A DNA stretch of 64,000 bases from NCBI RefSeq assembly GCF_002831565.1, contig NZ_CP025096.1:1860001-1924000 (forward strand), read 5' to 3'. Below are positions 34,782 through 43,757 of the stretch, piece by piece (positions within the stretch are counted from its first letter, which is position 1; each line of letters opens with the position of its first letter). This DNA comes from Spirosoma pollinicola (GTDB taxonomy: Bacteria; Bacteroidota; Bacteroidia; Cytophagales; Spirosomataceae). Position numbers and translations under genes: made by a program. The notes under the pieces are model-generated. The model made no database searches. It was not told where the DNA came from and saw nothing but the letters and a program-made list of their open reading frames with translations.

Positions 34782-35288
34782 ATGAAAAATATCTTCCTGA
34801 TTGGCATGCCATCGTCTGGCAAAAGTACGTTGGGTAAACGAATTGCAGATGCCCTGCATTACCGTTTTATTGATACCGATAAATTGATTGTTCGGGAGGA
34901 AGGCCGGACTGTGGCCGAGATTTTCGCCGAGTCGGGAGAGGCCTATTTTCGGGAGGCCGAACGCCGTGTGTTACGAACAATTAAGCCGGGCGGCAGTTTC
35001 GTGGTGTCGACAGGTGGTGGAATGCCCTGTTTTCATGAGAACATGGACTATATCAATGCAACGGGGGTATCCGTGTTTCTAGATGTACCCGTAGACATAC
35101 TTGTGAAGCGGATAACGGCCCACGCCCAGGAAGATCGGCCTCTTAACAATGCTGCCGATCCTCAACTAGCCGCTGTTTTAAGAGGGCGGCATGAACATAG
35201 ATATCCAATCTACTCCCAGGCCCATGTCACGATTTCCGGAGAGACAACGGAGGACGAAATTCTGCGACGAATAGGCAAGTTGCTCTAA
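34782..35288 (+). CDS. aroK: Shikimate kinase
   Basis: The 168-residue protein phosphorylates shikimate on the way to chorismate. The P-loop is GMPSSGKST (8-16), the shikimate-binding Asp is in DTDKLI (about 32), EAYFREAE contains the substrate-binding Arg, STGGGMPC is the Walker B-like glycine loop and RPLNN is the lid arginine region. The TAA stop lies within a 22-bp perfect terminator stem. Confidence 0.95.
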   Translation: MKNIFLIGMPSSGKSTLGKRIADALHYRFIDTDKLIVREEGRTVAEIFAESGEAYFREAERRVLRTIKPGGSFVVSTGGGMPCFHENMDYINATGVSVFLDVPVDILVKRITAHAQEDRPLNNAADPQLAAVLRGRHEHRYPIYSQAHVTISGETTEDEILRRIGKLL

Positions 35289-35330
35289 ACGTAAAAAGGC
35301 GGCCATGTGGCCGCCTTTTTACGTTTAGAG
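35283..35330. terminator. Bidirectional terminator overlapping the aroK stop
   Basis: CTCTAAACGTAAAAAGGCGG begins a 22-bp perfect stem (35283-35304 with 35309-35330, loop ATGT). The core GGCGGCC / GGCCGCC is flanked by A5 and T5 tracts, so it works on both strands. The convergent porin gene ends nine bases beyond it. Confidence 0.92.
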
Positions 35331-35338
35331 CTGATCGT

Positions 35339-36919
35339 TTAGAAAAACACACCAAACGAAAGCATCACATTTGTACTTTTGTTAGTAGTCGCTAATGTTG
35401 GCGTATCCACATCGTTTGGTAGTTGAAATGGAGTGAATCCAGATTTGTACGTCATGTAAGTACCTGACAGGTCAGCAAAAAAGCGGTCGTTGCGAACGCC
35501 CAACCCTGCAGACAACTGTAATTTGTCGCGGTCTGTTTTTGCCACCCGATCAAGTGCGATTTTATAAGGACTTGGCATATAACCAACACCCGCCCGCAGC
35601 CTGAGAAAACCTGCTCTGATTTCAGCACCCGCCCGTAAGTTCACAACGTTCTGATACGTTTCCTGAACAAATCCTTTCACATCATTTCTGAAGTCAACAT
35701 TGTCCTGCTGGTTTGTAAAGGCAGAGGTCCGCACCCGCATTCCCTGATAGCCAACATACTCAGCCGTTGCAGTAAGGAAGCCAATTTTGCCCTTACCAAG
35801 AAAATAGGTAGCACCACCTGATGCCCGCAAAGGTGTTTGCAGTGAATACTGAAAGTTGTTGGATGGGTCGAGTACATCTACACTGTTCGCCTTCAACGTA
35901 ATGTTTGCTGAATTTGGACTTAGGGTAACAGCCGAAAGTGTCTGAGTAAACGCTTCATTCGCACTTGAAAAAGTAGGGGTAACGACTGTAGCACCAATCT
36001 GCAAATCGGAGCTTAACTTATATATTAAGCCAAGGGTAGCATTGATTCCGTTTCCTTTTACACTCAAGTTGTTGGTTTGACCATAATTTGAGAACACAGT
36101 GCCATTGATTGGACTTTCCAGGAAAATATATTCGGAAGAATAATTCAAGCGAGTTAACGCTATAGAACCACCTATGTAAAGCTTGTCATCTAAATTCCCG
36201 GCATAAGCTATCGACCACTGGGAGTGTGCTCCCGAGCGGCTGAGCGTCGCACGCTGGTCTTTTTGCTTTGTAGCATCGAAACGAGTGTATGGTGGCCCGG
36301 AACCATTAGTACCCAGGTCGGTAGGGTTGATCAGAAATAAGCCGTAAGCAGCCGCTTCCCTAAAATCAGCACTTCGATCGCCGGGGAAAAAACCATCACT
36401 CAACTCGGCTTCACTATATTGGGCACTGTTAGCCGCGTTGGCGTACGTTTGAGCGATAGACGAGTTTGGGTTGTTGTTCAATCCACGGGCATTCGTATAA
36501 TCGAAAAAGTTGGCCGACTGTGAGTAGGTAACCCCGAACGCCGTTCGGCGCCAGCGTCCACCTCTGTCCGATTTGCCCGCCAGAATCAAGCCCAGTTGAC
36601 CTATGCTTAGTTTGCCCCCTGTGCTGTTTGTCTGTTGGCCCAGAAACGAATTTTGGTTGTTAACCGACGTAAACGTTGGGCTTATGCTCAACTCAGAGCG
36701 GTTGTAAAAGGCTAAGCCAGCGGCATTGCCAAACAGATTGCTGGCATCGCCACCAAGAGCGGCATGATTTCCGCCAAGAGCCCGAAATCTGGCAGTACCC
36801 GTTTGCCCGAAATCAGAATACCGGAAGGCATCATCGGCATAATCAAAAGCGGCCCCCTGACCAAATGCCAGTGGTGATAATAGCACAAGGGCTACTGAAA
36901 AAAAGAACTGTTTGTTCAT
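35339..36919 (-). CDS. OmpP1/FadL-family outer membrane protein
   Basis: The 526-residue protein has a signal peptide (FFFSVALVLLSPLAFGQG) and a FadL-like beta-barrel pattern: an N-terminal plug region with GNHAALGGDASNLFGNAAGLAFYNRSE at about 50-76, many aromatic-ended strands, and a terminal phenylalanine (LSFGVFF). FadL proteins let hydrophobic compounds such as fatty acids cross the outer membrane. The substrate here is not known. It is monocistronic, ending at the bidirectional terminator. Confidence 0.88.
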   Translation of the reverse strand: MNKQFFFSVALVLLSPLAFGQGAAFDYADDAFRYSDFGQTGTARFRALGGNHAALGGDASNLFGNAAGLAFYNRSELSISPTFTSVNNQNSFLGQQTNSTGGKLSIGQLGLILAGKSDRGGRWRRTAFGVTYSQSANFFDYTNARGLNNNPNSSIAQTYANAANSAQYSEAELSDGFFPGDRSADFREAAAYGLFLINPTDLGTNGSGPPYTRFDATKQKDQRATLSRSGAHSQWSIAYAGNLDDKLYIGGSIALTRLNYSSEYIFLESPINGTVFSNYGQTNNLSVKGNGINATLGLIYKLSSDLQIGATVVTPTFSSANEAFTQTLSAVTLSPNSANITLKANSVDVLDPSNNFQYSLQTPLRASGGATYFLGKGKIGFLTATAEYVGYQGMRVRTSAFTNQQDNVDFRNDVKGFVQETYQNVVNLRAGAEIRAGFLRLRAGVGYMPSPYKIALDRVAKTDRDKLQLSAGLGVRNDRFFADLSGTYMTYKSGFTPFQLPNDVDTPTLATTNKSTNVMLSFGVFF

Positions 36920-37036
36920 GTTTATAAAGCGATTGGTGGCGTGTACTACGGTTATAGGGCTTAGAACAACTAAACGTCAGAACGTTTAATGGGGTATCTA
37001 ACAAATTCGTAGCCAGCGCAACAAATACAAAACGAA

Positions 37037-37069
37037 AATCCCCGCTAATTGTCCTAATTAGCGGGGATT
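37037..37069 (-). terminator. Terminator between the lipoprotein and porin genes
   Basis: AATCCCCGCTAATT at 37037-37050 pairs with AATTAGCGGGGATT at 37056-37069. It lies about 20 bases past the lipoprotein stop on the minus strand. The longer T-run is on the plus strand, where no gene reads in, so termination on the minus strand relies mainly on the GC-rich stem. Confidence 0.65.
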
Positions 37070-37090
37070 TTTTTATAAAAATTTAAAAAA

Positions 37091-38419
37091 CTATCGTGGA
37101 CCACGTCCGCCACCACCACTGGAGTGACTGGCACCTCCGCCGGATGAAACCCCGCCACTTCCACCACTGTAACTAGGGGCACTATAGCTACGGCTTGGCG
37201 CGCTATAGCTTGGTTGCGACTGCTGGAAGCTGCCCCGGCTTTGGCTTTGATACGAAGGCTGTTGATAGCTGGGTTGCGCCTGTTGTTGATAGCCGCTTCG
37301 TCCGCTATTGCCATTACTATACCCGCTGGTTCCGGTAGATGGCGTGTAACTACCCCGGCTACTTTCGCGTGGGCGAGCATAGTAGGTATTGTTGCCCGAG
37401 TTACTGTTGTAGGAAGGTGCCGTGGCGGCCGTGTTGCCAGAACGTCCATTTCCACTCGAACTGTTGTCGTAATAATACGACCCTCGGCTGCTACCATTGC
37501 TTGGACGAGCATAATACCCATCGCTGTTTCCACGGTTGGTAGCTGAGCCTGTATTGGCGCTGCGACCACCATTTGGGTTATATGTACGAGCCGTATTGTC
37601 GAAGGGCGCATTGAAGCGTCCTGCCGAACGGTCATTTGTCCGATTGTATGTCCGATTGCGATACGGGTCGGCACCGGTTACATATCCATTGTTGATGTAG
37701 CCCGAATTGCCGTAATAGCCACCGTAGTAGTTATTATAGAAAGGTGAATAGAATGGGCTGTAGCCACCGTAACCACCAAATCCACCGTAGGCATACGAAC
37801 TATAGAAGGGATCATATCCATATCCGAATGGCGAATATCCGAAAGAACTGCCATAATAGGGAGAATAGAAAGGACTGCCGAAGCCCATGCCGAAGCTATT
37901 ATACCCACCGTATCCACCAAAGGCACCCATGCCTAAACCAAGGCCGAGACCGCTATAAAAACCGGTGTTGTTGAAACCCCAGCGATTCCAGCTGTAAGCC
38001 GATGTCATAGCAGAATTATAGCCATTTGCGAAACCCGAGTTGTAAGCACTCGTTCCCGTATCATTCCAGCCCGGATCGGGCGACAGACCCCGGTTTAACT
38101 TGCGGGCGCTCAAATCCGCATAATATTCATCGGTATTAGAGCTGTTATTCGTGCTGTATTGCTGGTCATCGACGTAATCCGGGTTGGCATTACGTGAACG
38201 TTGCTGCTGACGGTCGAGCCGTTGTTGCTGCCGCGAGTTTTGCGGAGCAACCGAAGAGTAGTCAGACGAGTTGCTGGCATACACGGCTGCGTTGCCGGAA
38301 TTACCATACAAATCATCCGTTTCACCGGCATTCTGCGCTGTTTTTTGACTGGAGCTACAACTCCAGATGCCCATCAGCGCAGCCAGTGATAAATAGCGAT
38401 ATAAGGGTTGCGTTTTCAT
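37091..38419 (-). CDS. Gly/Ser/Tyr/Asn-rich low-complexity lipoprotein
   Basis: The 442-residue product has a lipoprotein signal (LAALMGIWSC, lipobox cysteine at 21). The rest is almost entirely low complexity: a Q/R/N-rich stretch (about 60-95), then YGGYGG, FYSPFY and NNYYGGYYG repeats (about 160-250), then a disordered Ser/Gly/Tyr/Gln tail ending SSGGGGRGPR. Such composition resembles prion-like or phase-separating segments. I know no function. It is probably an exposed, disordered surface or periplasmic lipoprotein. Long frames on the other strand come from the biased composition. Confidence 0.75.
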   Translation of the reverse strand: MKTQPLYRYLSLAALMGIWSCSSSQKTAQNAGETDDLYGNSGNAAVYASNSSDYSSVAPQNSRQQQRLDRQQQRSRNANPDYVDDQQYSTNNSSNTDEYYADLSARKLNRGLSPDPGWNDTGTSAYNSGFANGYNSAMTSAYSWNRWGFNNTGFYSGLGLGLGMGAFGGYGGYNSFGMGFGSPFYSPYYGSSFGYSPFGYGYDPFYSSYAYGGFGGYGGYSPFYSPFYNNYYGGYYGNSGYINNGYVTGADPYRNRTYNRTNDRSAGRFNAPFDNTARTYNPNGGRSANTGSATNRGNSDGYYARPSNGSSRGSYYYDNSSSGNGRSGNTAATAPSYNSNSGNNTYYARPRESSRGSYTPSTGTSGYSNGNSGRSGYQQQAQPSYQQPSYQSQSRGSFQQSQPSYSAPSRSYSAPSYSGGSGGVSSGGGASHSSGGGGRGPR

Positions 38420-38667
38420 TTGGCCAGAGAATTGGTGTAATAAAGGCTCATATTGAGAACTGTTTCAATATATAACACAGGAATCACGTGTTTGATTACA
38501 AAAATAGACTAAAAACCTATCTTTGCAAGTTCACAGGTATTAGATTCCAAATTGTTAGTAAAGGTTTAATCCCATTTAAAATAAAGTTGTAAATAGTCCT
38601 CTGAGAGCCTATACTTTGCATTCTAGCTGGTGTTGGTAATCGATGTCTGTTTATGACCCGTTCATGC

Positions 38668-40140
38668 ATGGCAAAATCGCTTCCTTCCCGTAGTGAAAAC
38701 TACTCCGAGTGGTATAATGAGTTAATTAAGAGAGCCGACATGGCCGAAAATTCGGCGGTGAGAGGTTGTATGGTTATAAAACCGTATGGCTACGCAATCT
38801 GGGAAAAAATGCAGCGGGCTCTGGACGATATGTTCAAAGAAACCGACCACCAGAATGCCTATTTCCCATTGTTTATTCCCAAATCATTTTTGAGCAAGGA
38901 AGCCTCCCACGTGGAGGGTTTTGCCAAGGAATGTGCCGTTGTGACGCATTACCGTCTTAAAAATGCCGAAGATGGCTCTGGCGTTATCGTTGATCCCGAC
39001 GCCAAGCTGGAGGAAGAGCTTATTGTGCGGCCAACATCGGAAACGGTGATCTGGAGTACCTATAAAAACTGGATTCAATCGTACCGCGATCTGCCATTGC
39101 TCATTAACCAATGGGCCAACGTGGTGCGCTGGGAAATGCGTACCCGTATTTTTCTGCGCACGACAGAATTTTTGTGGCAGGAGGGACATACGGCCCACGC
39201 CACCCGTGAGGAGGCTGAGTTTGAGACGCGTCAAATGCTTGACATTTATGCGACATTTGCGGAAGAGTGGATGGCGATGCCCGTGATCAAAGGCAGCAAA
39301 ACGGCCAACGAACGATTTGCCGGGGCAGATGATACGTTATGTATCGAAGCCATGATGCAGGATGGAAAGGCCCTCCAGGCAGCTACATCGCACTTTCTGG
39401 GTCAAAATTTCGCTAAAGCTTTCGATGTTCAATTTTTGAACAAACAAAACCAACTGGACTATGTGTGGGGTACATCCTGGGGCGCATCGACCCGGTTGAT
39501 GGGCGCACTCATTATGGCGCACTCCGACGATGATGGTCTGGTACTGCCACCAAAACTGGCCCCTATTCAGGTGGTCATCGTGCCGATATACCGTACTAAC
39601 GAACAACTCGAACAACTTACCGCCAAAATCAAACCGTTGGTTCAGGAATTGAAAAAAGCAGGTATTTCGGTTAAGTACGACAATTCTGATGCCAACAAAC
39701 CCGGCTGGAAGTTTGCGGAATACGAACTTCGGGGTGTACCGGTTCGGCTGGCTATGGGTGGCCGTGATCTGGAAAACGGTACGGTCGAAATTGCCCGTCG
39801 TGATTTAAAAACTAAGGAAACGGTCCCCTTCGATGGATTGACTGAGCGCATTAAATCCCTGCTTGACGATATTCAGGAAACGATTTATAACCGAGCCAAA
39901 TCCTTCCGTCAGGAGAATACATTTAAGGTCGACACCTTTGAGCAGTTTCAGGAACAACTCGAAAAAGGCGGCTTTTTGCTGGCTCACTGGGATGGCACCA
40001 GCGAAACCGAAGAGGCTATTAAAGAAGCTACCAAGGCGACAATCCGTTGCATTCCCTTCGATCAGGAAGCTGAAGAGGGTGTAGACGTTTATTCTGGCAA
40101 ACCATCAAAAGGACGCGTGGTGTTTGCCCGCGCTTATTAA
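38668..40140 (+). CDS. proS: Prolyl-tRNA synthetase (short, eukaryote/archaea-like type)
   Basis: The 490-residue enzyme starts at [20 protein letters not shown]; an ATG 15 bases upstream is possible. Class II motifs are visible: motif 1 near [14 protein letters not shown], motif 2 in [21 protein letters not shown] and motif 3 in [20 protein letters not shown]. There is no editing insertion, and the anticodon-binding domain is followed by the short C-terminal domain of the ProS type 3 group ending in Tyr. It charges tRNA-Pro. A TATCTTTG -7 element lies at 38518-38525. Confidence 0.95.
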   Translation: MAKSLPSRSENYSEWYNELIKRADMAENSAVRGCMVIKPYGYAIWEKMQRALDDMFKETDHQNAYFPLFIPKSFLSKEASHVEGFAKECAVVTHYRLKNAEDGSGVIVDPDAKLEEELIVRPTSETVIWSTYKNWIQSYRDLPLLINQWANVVRWEMRTRIFLRTTEFLWQEGHTAHATREEAEFETRQMLDIYATFAEEWMAMPVIKGSKTANERFAGADDTLCIEAMMQDGKALQAATSHFLGQNFAKAFDVQFLNKQNQLDYVWGTSWGASTRLMGALIMAHSDDDGLVLPPKLAPIQVVIVPIYRTNEQLEQLTAKIKPLVQELKKAGISVKYDNSDANKPGWKFAEYELRGVPVRLAMGGRDLENGTVEIARRDLKTKETVPFDGLTERIKSLLDDIQETIYNRAKSFRQENTFKVDTFEQFQEQLEKGGFLLAHWDGTSETEEAIKEATKATIRCIPFDQEAEEGVDVYSGKPSKGRVVFARAY

Positions 40141-40152
40141 ACGGAGAAGTTG

Positions 40153-40215
40153 GTCACTTAAATGAAGACGCCGTGACCCGTTTGAAACGGGTCACGGCGT
40201 CTTCATTTAAGTGAC
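40153..40215. terminator. Bidirectional terminator: 31-bp perfect stem
   Basis: The arms 40153-40183 and 40185-40215 are exact reverse complements around a single central G (start GTCACTTAAATGAAGACGCC). It fills the gap between convergent proS and the membrane-protein gene. The stem is far longer than an ordinary terminator and there is no T-run outside it. Confidence 0.85.
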
Positions 40216-40223
40216 TGATACTA

Positions 40224-40748
40224 TTAACGAACAGAAAACTGTTGCTGCCGTAGGTGTTGAAGATACCAGTTACCCACGGCAAACGTGACGCCACTCAGCC
40301 CGATTAGCCACACAACTCCGCCCGTACTTACATACGACCAGCTTCCCCGACTAACGCCGTCGACCATAGCCATTAACATCATACACAGGCTAATAGCCAT
40401 AATGAACGCATTTCGAAGGGTAGTAGGGTAGGCCCGTCGAAGATCGTAGGCACCGTAGGCTTTGTTGCGAAACTCAAATACAATATCATCCAGACTGGCT
40501 TGCCGGAGCTGATCTTCAGTCATGGCTAACTCGATCTGGTACGTTTCACGCAGGTGACGAACTGCTTTTACATTAGCTTGTTCCAGAACGGTATTCATGG
40601 CCGCTTCGAAGGGGAGACCTAGCCATATATACTGTTCTACCTCGCAGGCAAGGTGGTCAAGTAATTCGTCAATCAGGGCATCGGTGGAACCGCTATGAAT
40701 CAAGTGATTATGCAACGTGTACAGTTGCTGCGGGCTGAGTTTTTCCAT
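40224..40748 (-). CDS. PadR-linked membrane protein with TonB-like juxtamembrane motif
   Basis: The 174-residue protein has a soluble N-terminal part (about 1-85) resembling the permease-prefix / DUF1700-type domain that accompanies PadR regulators (LYTLHNHLIHSG, DELLDHLACEVE). It then has DDIVFEFRNKAYGAYDLRRAYPTTLRNAF, almost the signature found ahead of the membrane helix of Bacteroidota TonB proteins, and two hydrophobic helices (about 113-130 and 138-160). No TonB C-terminal domain follows. It lies 37 bases downstream of a PadR gene. Function is unknown. Confidence 0.75.
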   Translation of the reverse strand: MEKLSPQQLYTLHNHLIHSGSTDALIDELLDHLACEVEQYIWLGLPFEAAMNTVLEQANVKAVRHLRETYQIELAMTEDQLRQASLDDIVFEFRNKAYGAYDLRRAYPTTLRNAFIMAISLCMMLMAMVDGVSRGSWSYVSTGGVVWLIGLSGVTFAVGNWYLQHLRQQQFSVR

Positions 40749-40785
40749 GACTTTATCTCAGTTATGCTTGTTGTTTGATTACTGA

Positions 40786-41184
40786 TTAATGGCCTGTTGC
40801 TAAAGCGTTGGGTAATTGGAGCAGATTTCGCATAGTAACCATAAATCGCTCAAAATCAGATACTTTTTGAACAGCAACCTGACTGCCCTGCGGAGTAAGC
40901 GTATAATATTTGCGGAGTCGACCTTCTACTTCTTCTGTTTCTGTTGTCAGTAAGCCTTCCTGCTCCAGTTTGTGCAAAACAGGGTATAAGGCACCAAATG
41001 AAAGAACAATTTCGCCCTGTGTTCGCTCTTTTACCGCCTGGGTAATTTCATAGCCATACATCCTGCCCTGCCGGGCTTCATCGTGACCGGAATGCCTGAT
41101 ACCGGAAGAACTGTGCTCTGAAAGCAGTTTTAGAATGATGGTTTTTAAAGTTCCCCTTAAAAACTCGTTTCCTGAAGATTCCAT
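40786..41184 (-). CDS. PadR-family transcriptional regulator
   Basis: The chosen start is MESSGNEFLRGTLKTIILKLL (an ATG 15 bases upstream is also open), giving 132 residues. The winged helix shows GYEITQAVKERTQGEIVLSFGALYPVLHKLEQEGLL, the standard PadR pattern, then EVEGRLRKYYTLTPQG. Residues 25-36 form a small Ser/His/Gly insertion not usual in the family. PadR repressors respond to small molecules or control membrane-stress genes; the downstream membrane protein is the likely partner. Confidence 0.9.
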   Translation of the reverse strand: MESSGNEFLRGTLKTIILKLLSEHSSSGIRHSGHDEARQGRMYGYEITQAVKERTQGEIVLSFGALYPVLHKLEQEGLLTTETEEVEGRLRKYYTLTPQGSQVAVQKVSDFERFMVTMRNLLQLPNALATGH

Positions 41185-41216
41185 GCTTAAAAAAGACAAA
41201 TGGATTAAATAATTAC

Positions 41217-41248
41217 TGTAAATTATATATAAGATTACGATATATACA
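41217..41248 (-). promoter_or_regulatory. Candidate PadR operator
   Basis: TGTA at 41217 and TACA at 41244-41247 flank an AT-rich dyad with ATATAT words on each side. It lies about 35 bases ahead of the PadR start. PadR operators often have the pattern of ATGT/ACAT ends around AT-rich sequence. The match is loose. Confidence 0.4.
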
Positions 41249-41451
41249 ATTAAAAAAGATTTTATTTGACGGAATTGGCCATTGGCCAGAAAAACATAGA
41301 ATTGACTAGTCTCATTAGGTTACCCTTGGTTAGACCCGTTTAAATGGGCGTTGAACCCGAAAAAAAGGTGATTTAGCTACAAATAATTGGAATACTAAAC
41401 GTTGCTGAACAGTTTTGCAGGAATGATCCTATAGATAACTCGTTACTTTCC

Positions 41452-42417
41452 ATGAAAAACAGACGTTCATTTTTGCGCGATACCGGGGCTTTAACGCTGG
41501 CTGGACTTGTATTGCCACAACTTACTGAAGCCGAAACCCTTTTTCCATCGCTGGCTCCCCGGCCAATTGGCCTTCAACTGTTCACGTTGTTTCGGCCGAT
41601 GAGTGATGATCCGAAAGGAACGCTTGAAAAGGTGGCGGCTGTAGGCTACAAGGAAGTAGAATCGGCTTTTAGTCTGAAGGGCGGCTATTACGGCTATAAA
41701 GCGAAAGAATTCAAATCGTTGGTAGAAGGCCTGGGTATGACCTGGCGGGCACACCATGCCGGTGGGGCTCCGTTCCGGCCACGACCAACGCCACCCGCCA
41801 GCACAACAGCCGCAGCCACTGGCGGACAAACGCCACCGCGCCCGGCAATGGATTTTTCAAAAATGCCTCCCATGCTTAACCTCCGGGATAACTACCAGCA
41901 ACTCGTTGACGAAGCGGGCGAAGGTGGGCTTACTTATTTAGTTTGCGCCAGTACACCCGTGTCAACGCTGGACGAAATTCAGAAGTCGATAGAGGTATTC
42001 CAAAAAACCGGCGAAGCCTGTAAAAAGGCTGGCATTGGTTTTGCCTATCATAACCATGCCACCGAGTTCGACTCTGTAGAGGGTGGAAAGACACCTTATG
42101 ATTTAATTCTATCGCAAACAGATAAAGATCTGGTGAAGATGGAATTGGATTTAGCCTGGGCTGTTAAAGCGGGTAAAGATCCGGTCAAATTATTCGAAGA
42201 ACATCCGGGCCGTTTTCCCTTGTGGCACACAAAAGACATTAAGGCTGATCTGAAAACGATTACAGAAGTAGGCAATGGGGTGGTAGATTTTAAACGCGCT
42301 TTTGCTGCTGCTAAAACAGCCGGACTTAAATACTTTTTTGTCGAACAGGATATGGCCGCTACGCCTATTGAAAGTATTACAACAAGTTATGCTTACTTGA
42401 AAAAGGTGGTTAGTTGA
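41452..42417 (+). CDS. Exported sugar phosphate isomerase/epimerase-like TIM-barrel protein
   Basis: The 321-residue protein starts MKNRRSFLRDTGALTLAGLVLP, a Tat-like signal. The xylose-isomerase-like barrel follows (IGLQLFTLF; GYKEVESAF; AYHNHATEFD; ELDLAWAVKAGKDP; WHTKDIK). A Pro/Thr/Ala-rich insertion lies at about 103-140. Members of this exported group are frequent in Bacteroidota and are of uncertain substrate. It is probably periplasmic. Confidence 0.85.
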   Translation: MKNRRSFLRDTGALTLAGLVLPQLTEAETLFPSLAPRPIGLQLFTLFRPMSDDPKGTLEKVAAVGYKEVESAFSLKGGYYGYKAKEFKSLVEGLGMTWRAHHAGGAPFRPRPTPPASTTAAATGGQTPPRPAMDFSKMPPMLNLRDNYQQLVDEAGEGGLTYLVCASTPVSTLDEIQKSIEVFQKTGEACKKAGIGFAYHNHATEFDSVEGGKTPYDLILSQTDKDLVKMELDLAWAVKAGKDPVKLFEEHPGRFPLWHTKDIKADLKTITEVGNGVVDFKRAFAAAKTAGLKYFFVEQDMAATPIESITTSYAYLKKVVS

Positions 42418-42540
42418 TCAGTTTATTCAACGAAATTAGATGTTAATAGGGCACAATCGTTTGTACTGAAATAACAGCTTTTTTCGGATTGACTGATCGA
42501 TAATGACGGGTTTTATATACGTATTGTTGGGTAAATTTTG

Positions 42541-42610
42541 AACTTTTGGCCTTAGTCGGTAGTTGGTCAAAAGTTAGCGTATAGACGAATTTTTACCGGA
42601 AGTTCCGGTA
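42541..42610 (+). promoter_or_regulatory. Two palindromes ahead of the FKBP gene
   Basis: AACTTTTG at 42541-42548 and CAAAAGTT at 42568-42575 form a spaced dyad. TACCGGAAGTTCCGGTA at 42594-42610 is a perfect 17-base palindrome whose 3' end enters a -7-like TACTTTTA. They may be operators of a regulator that is not in the window. Confidence 0.45.
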
Positions 42611-42660
42611 CTTTTACGCATGCATTTTACCACAAACAAGATAATAATCAAGAAAATAAT

Positions 42661-43113
42661 ATGGCACAAGCAAAATCTGGCGACACCGTTCAGGTACATT
42701 ATACCGGCACCCTGAGTGATGGAACTGTATTTGATTCATCGGAAGGACGTACGCCCCTGGAGTTTACTGTTGGTAGTGGCCAAGTGATAAAAGGCTTCGA
42801 TGATGGCGTAACGGGCATGAATCAGGGCGAAAAGAAAACCATCAGTATTCCAGTTGACGATGCCTATGGGCCAGCCAACGAAGATATGATTTTTACACTG
42901 GAACGGTCGGATCTTCCGGCTGATATTCCGCTCGAACTGGGAATGACCCTGAATATGCATGAAGATGGTAATCCACGGCCTATTCCGGTTATTATCCGCT
43001 CGTTGACAGATACAAATGTTACCCTTGATGCCAACCATCCTCTGGCTGGACAGGATCTGACGTTTGATATTGAACTGGTTGGTGTAAAGTCGCCCTCAGG
43101 GTTAATCTTGTAA
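42661..43113 (+). CDS. FKBP-type peptidyl-prolyl isomerase (SlyD-like)
   Basis: The 150-residue protein has the FKBP start KSGDTVQVHYTGTLSDGTVFDSSEGRTPLEFTVGSGQVIKGFDDGV and an insert-in-flap domain (PADIPLELGMTLNMHEDGNPRPIPVIIRSL) as in SlyD. It lacks the His-rich metal-binding tail of SlyD. It catalyses proline isomerisation and acts as a cytoplasmic folding helper. A spaced inverted repeat terminator lies downstream. Confidence 0.93.
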   Translation: MAQAKSGDTVQVHYTGTLSDGTVFDSSEGRTPLEFTVGSGQVIKGFDDGVTGMNQGEKKTISIPVDDAYGPANEDMIFTLERSDLPADIPLELGMTLNMHEDGNPRPIPVIIRSLTDTNVTLDANHPLAGQDLTFDIELVGVKSPSGLIL

Positions 43114-43130
43114 CAGAAGCAAAGCCTATA

Positions 43131-43208
43131 AAAAAGGCGTAAGTAATGGGTTTCGATAGGAATACGCTTTGTCGTACTCTCTGTCAACCAGCTGCTTACG
43201 CCTTTTTT
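43131..43208. terminator. Bidirectional terminator between FKBP and a convergent gene
   Basis: AAAAAAGGCGTAAG at 43131-43144 pairs with CTTACGCCTTTTTT at 43195-43208. The loop is about 50 bases. The A and T tracts serve both strands. Confidence 0.65.
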
Positions 43209-43212
43209 GTTT

Positions 43213-43602
43213 CTATTCTATCAATTCCTTCAATTCCCGCAACGCGATTTCAATGCCCCGCGCGTTGGCCCGGGCCGCATAAGCGGCAAGTGCTACGGTA
43301 ATAGCACCAACGTTCATGGCAACAGGCAGATTCTCCATTTTCTGTATGGTTGTACGGGCCTTGTCGGTAGCTTCCAGTATTTGATTTGCCATATGATCTG
43401 CATTCGTAAAAGCCGGTCGGCAAATGCGGGTCTGAATATCCTGCGCCCGGTTGAGCAGGCTATTCTGGTATGCATTTAAATCTAACTGCTGCTCGTGGGT
43501 AAGTTCAGACCAATGCTGGGCCTGAAACTGATTTAATGAACGTGCCATGTTACCGTATGCCGTTGCTATTCCATCGAGTTGTTCAGATGTAAAATCTTCC
43601 AT
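43213..43602 (-). CDS. Hypothetical helical protein
   Basis: The 129-residue product (MEDFTSEQLDGIATAYGNMA start) is predicted almost entirely alpha-helical, with a small alanine-rich stretch near 97-112 that could be a weak membrane helix. I recognise no family. It is convergent with the FKBP gene and ends at the shared terminator. Coding looks genuine because the frame is clean and codon use matches the surroundings. Confidence 0.65.
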   Translation of the reverse strand: MEDFTSEQLDGIATAYGNMARSLNQFQAQHWSELTHEQQLDLNAYQNSLLNRAQDIQTRICRPAFTNADHMANQILEATDKARTTIQKMENLPVAMNVGAITVALAAYAARANARGIEIALRELKELIE

Positions 43603-43757
43603 ACGCTAATCTGACCTGAATCAGACTATTTTAATGATTGGTGTGACTTTTGACGGAAGATAAGTCCCTTCCAGACGATTATCTTCCAATTGATTCGACT
43701 TTTGAACGAACGGTCAAATCATCAAAACTGCAAGCTGGTCTTTTTAGTTAATTGTGC

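Noticed and set aside
37054-37674. 206-codon frame overlapping the Gly/Tyr-rich lipoprotein
   Set aside because: Low-complexity codons open other frames; the signal peptide and lipobox support the listed frame.
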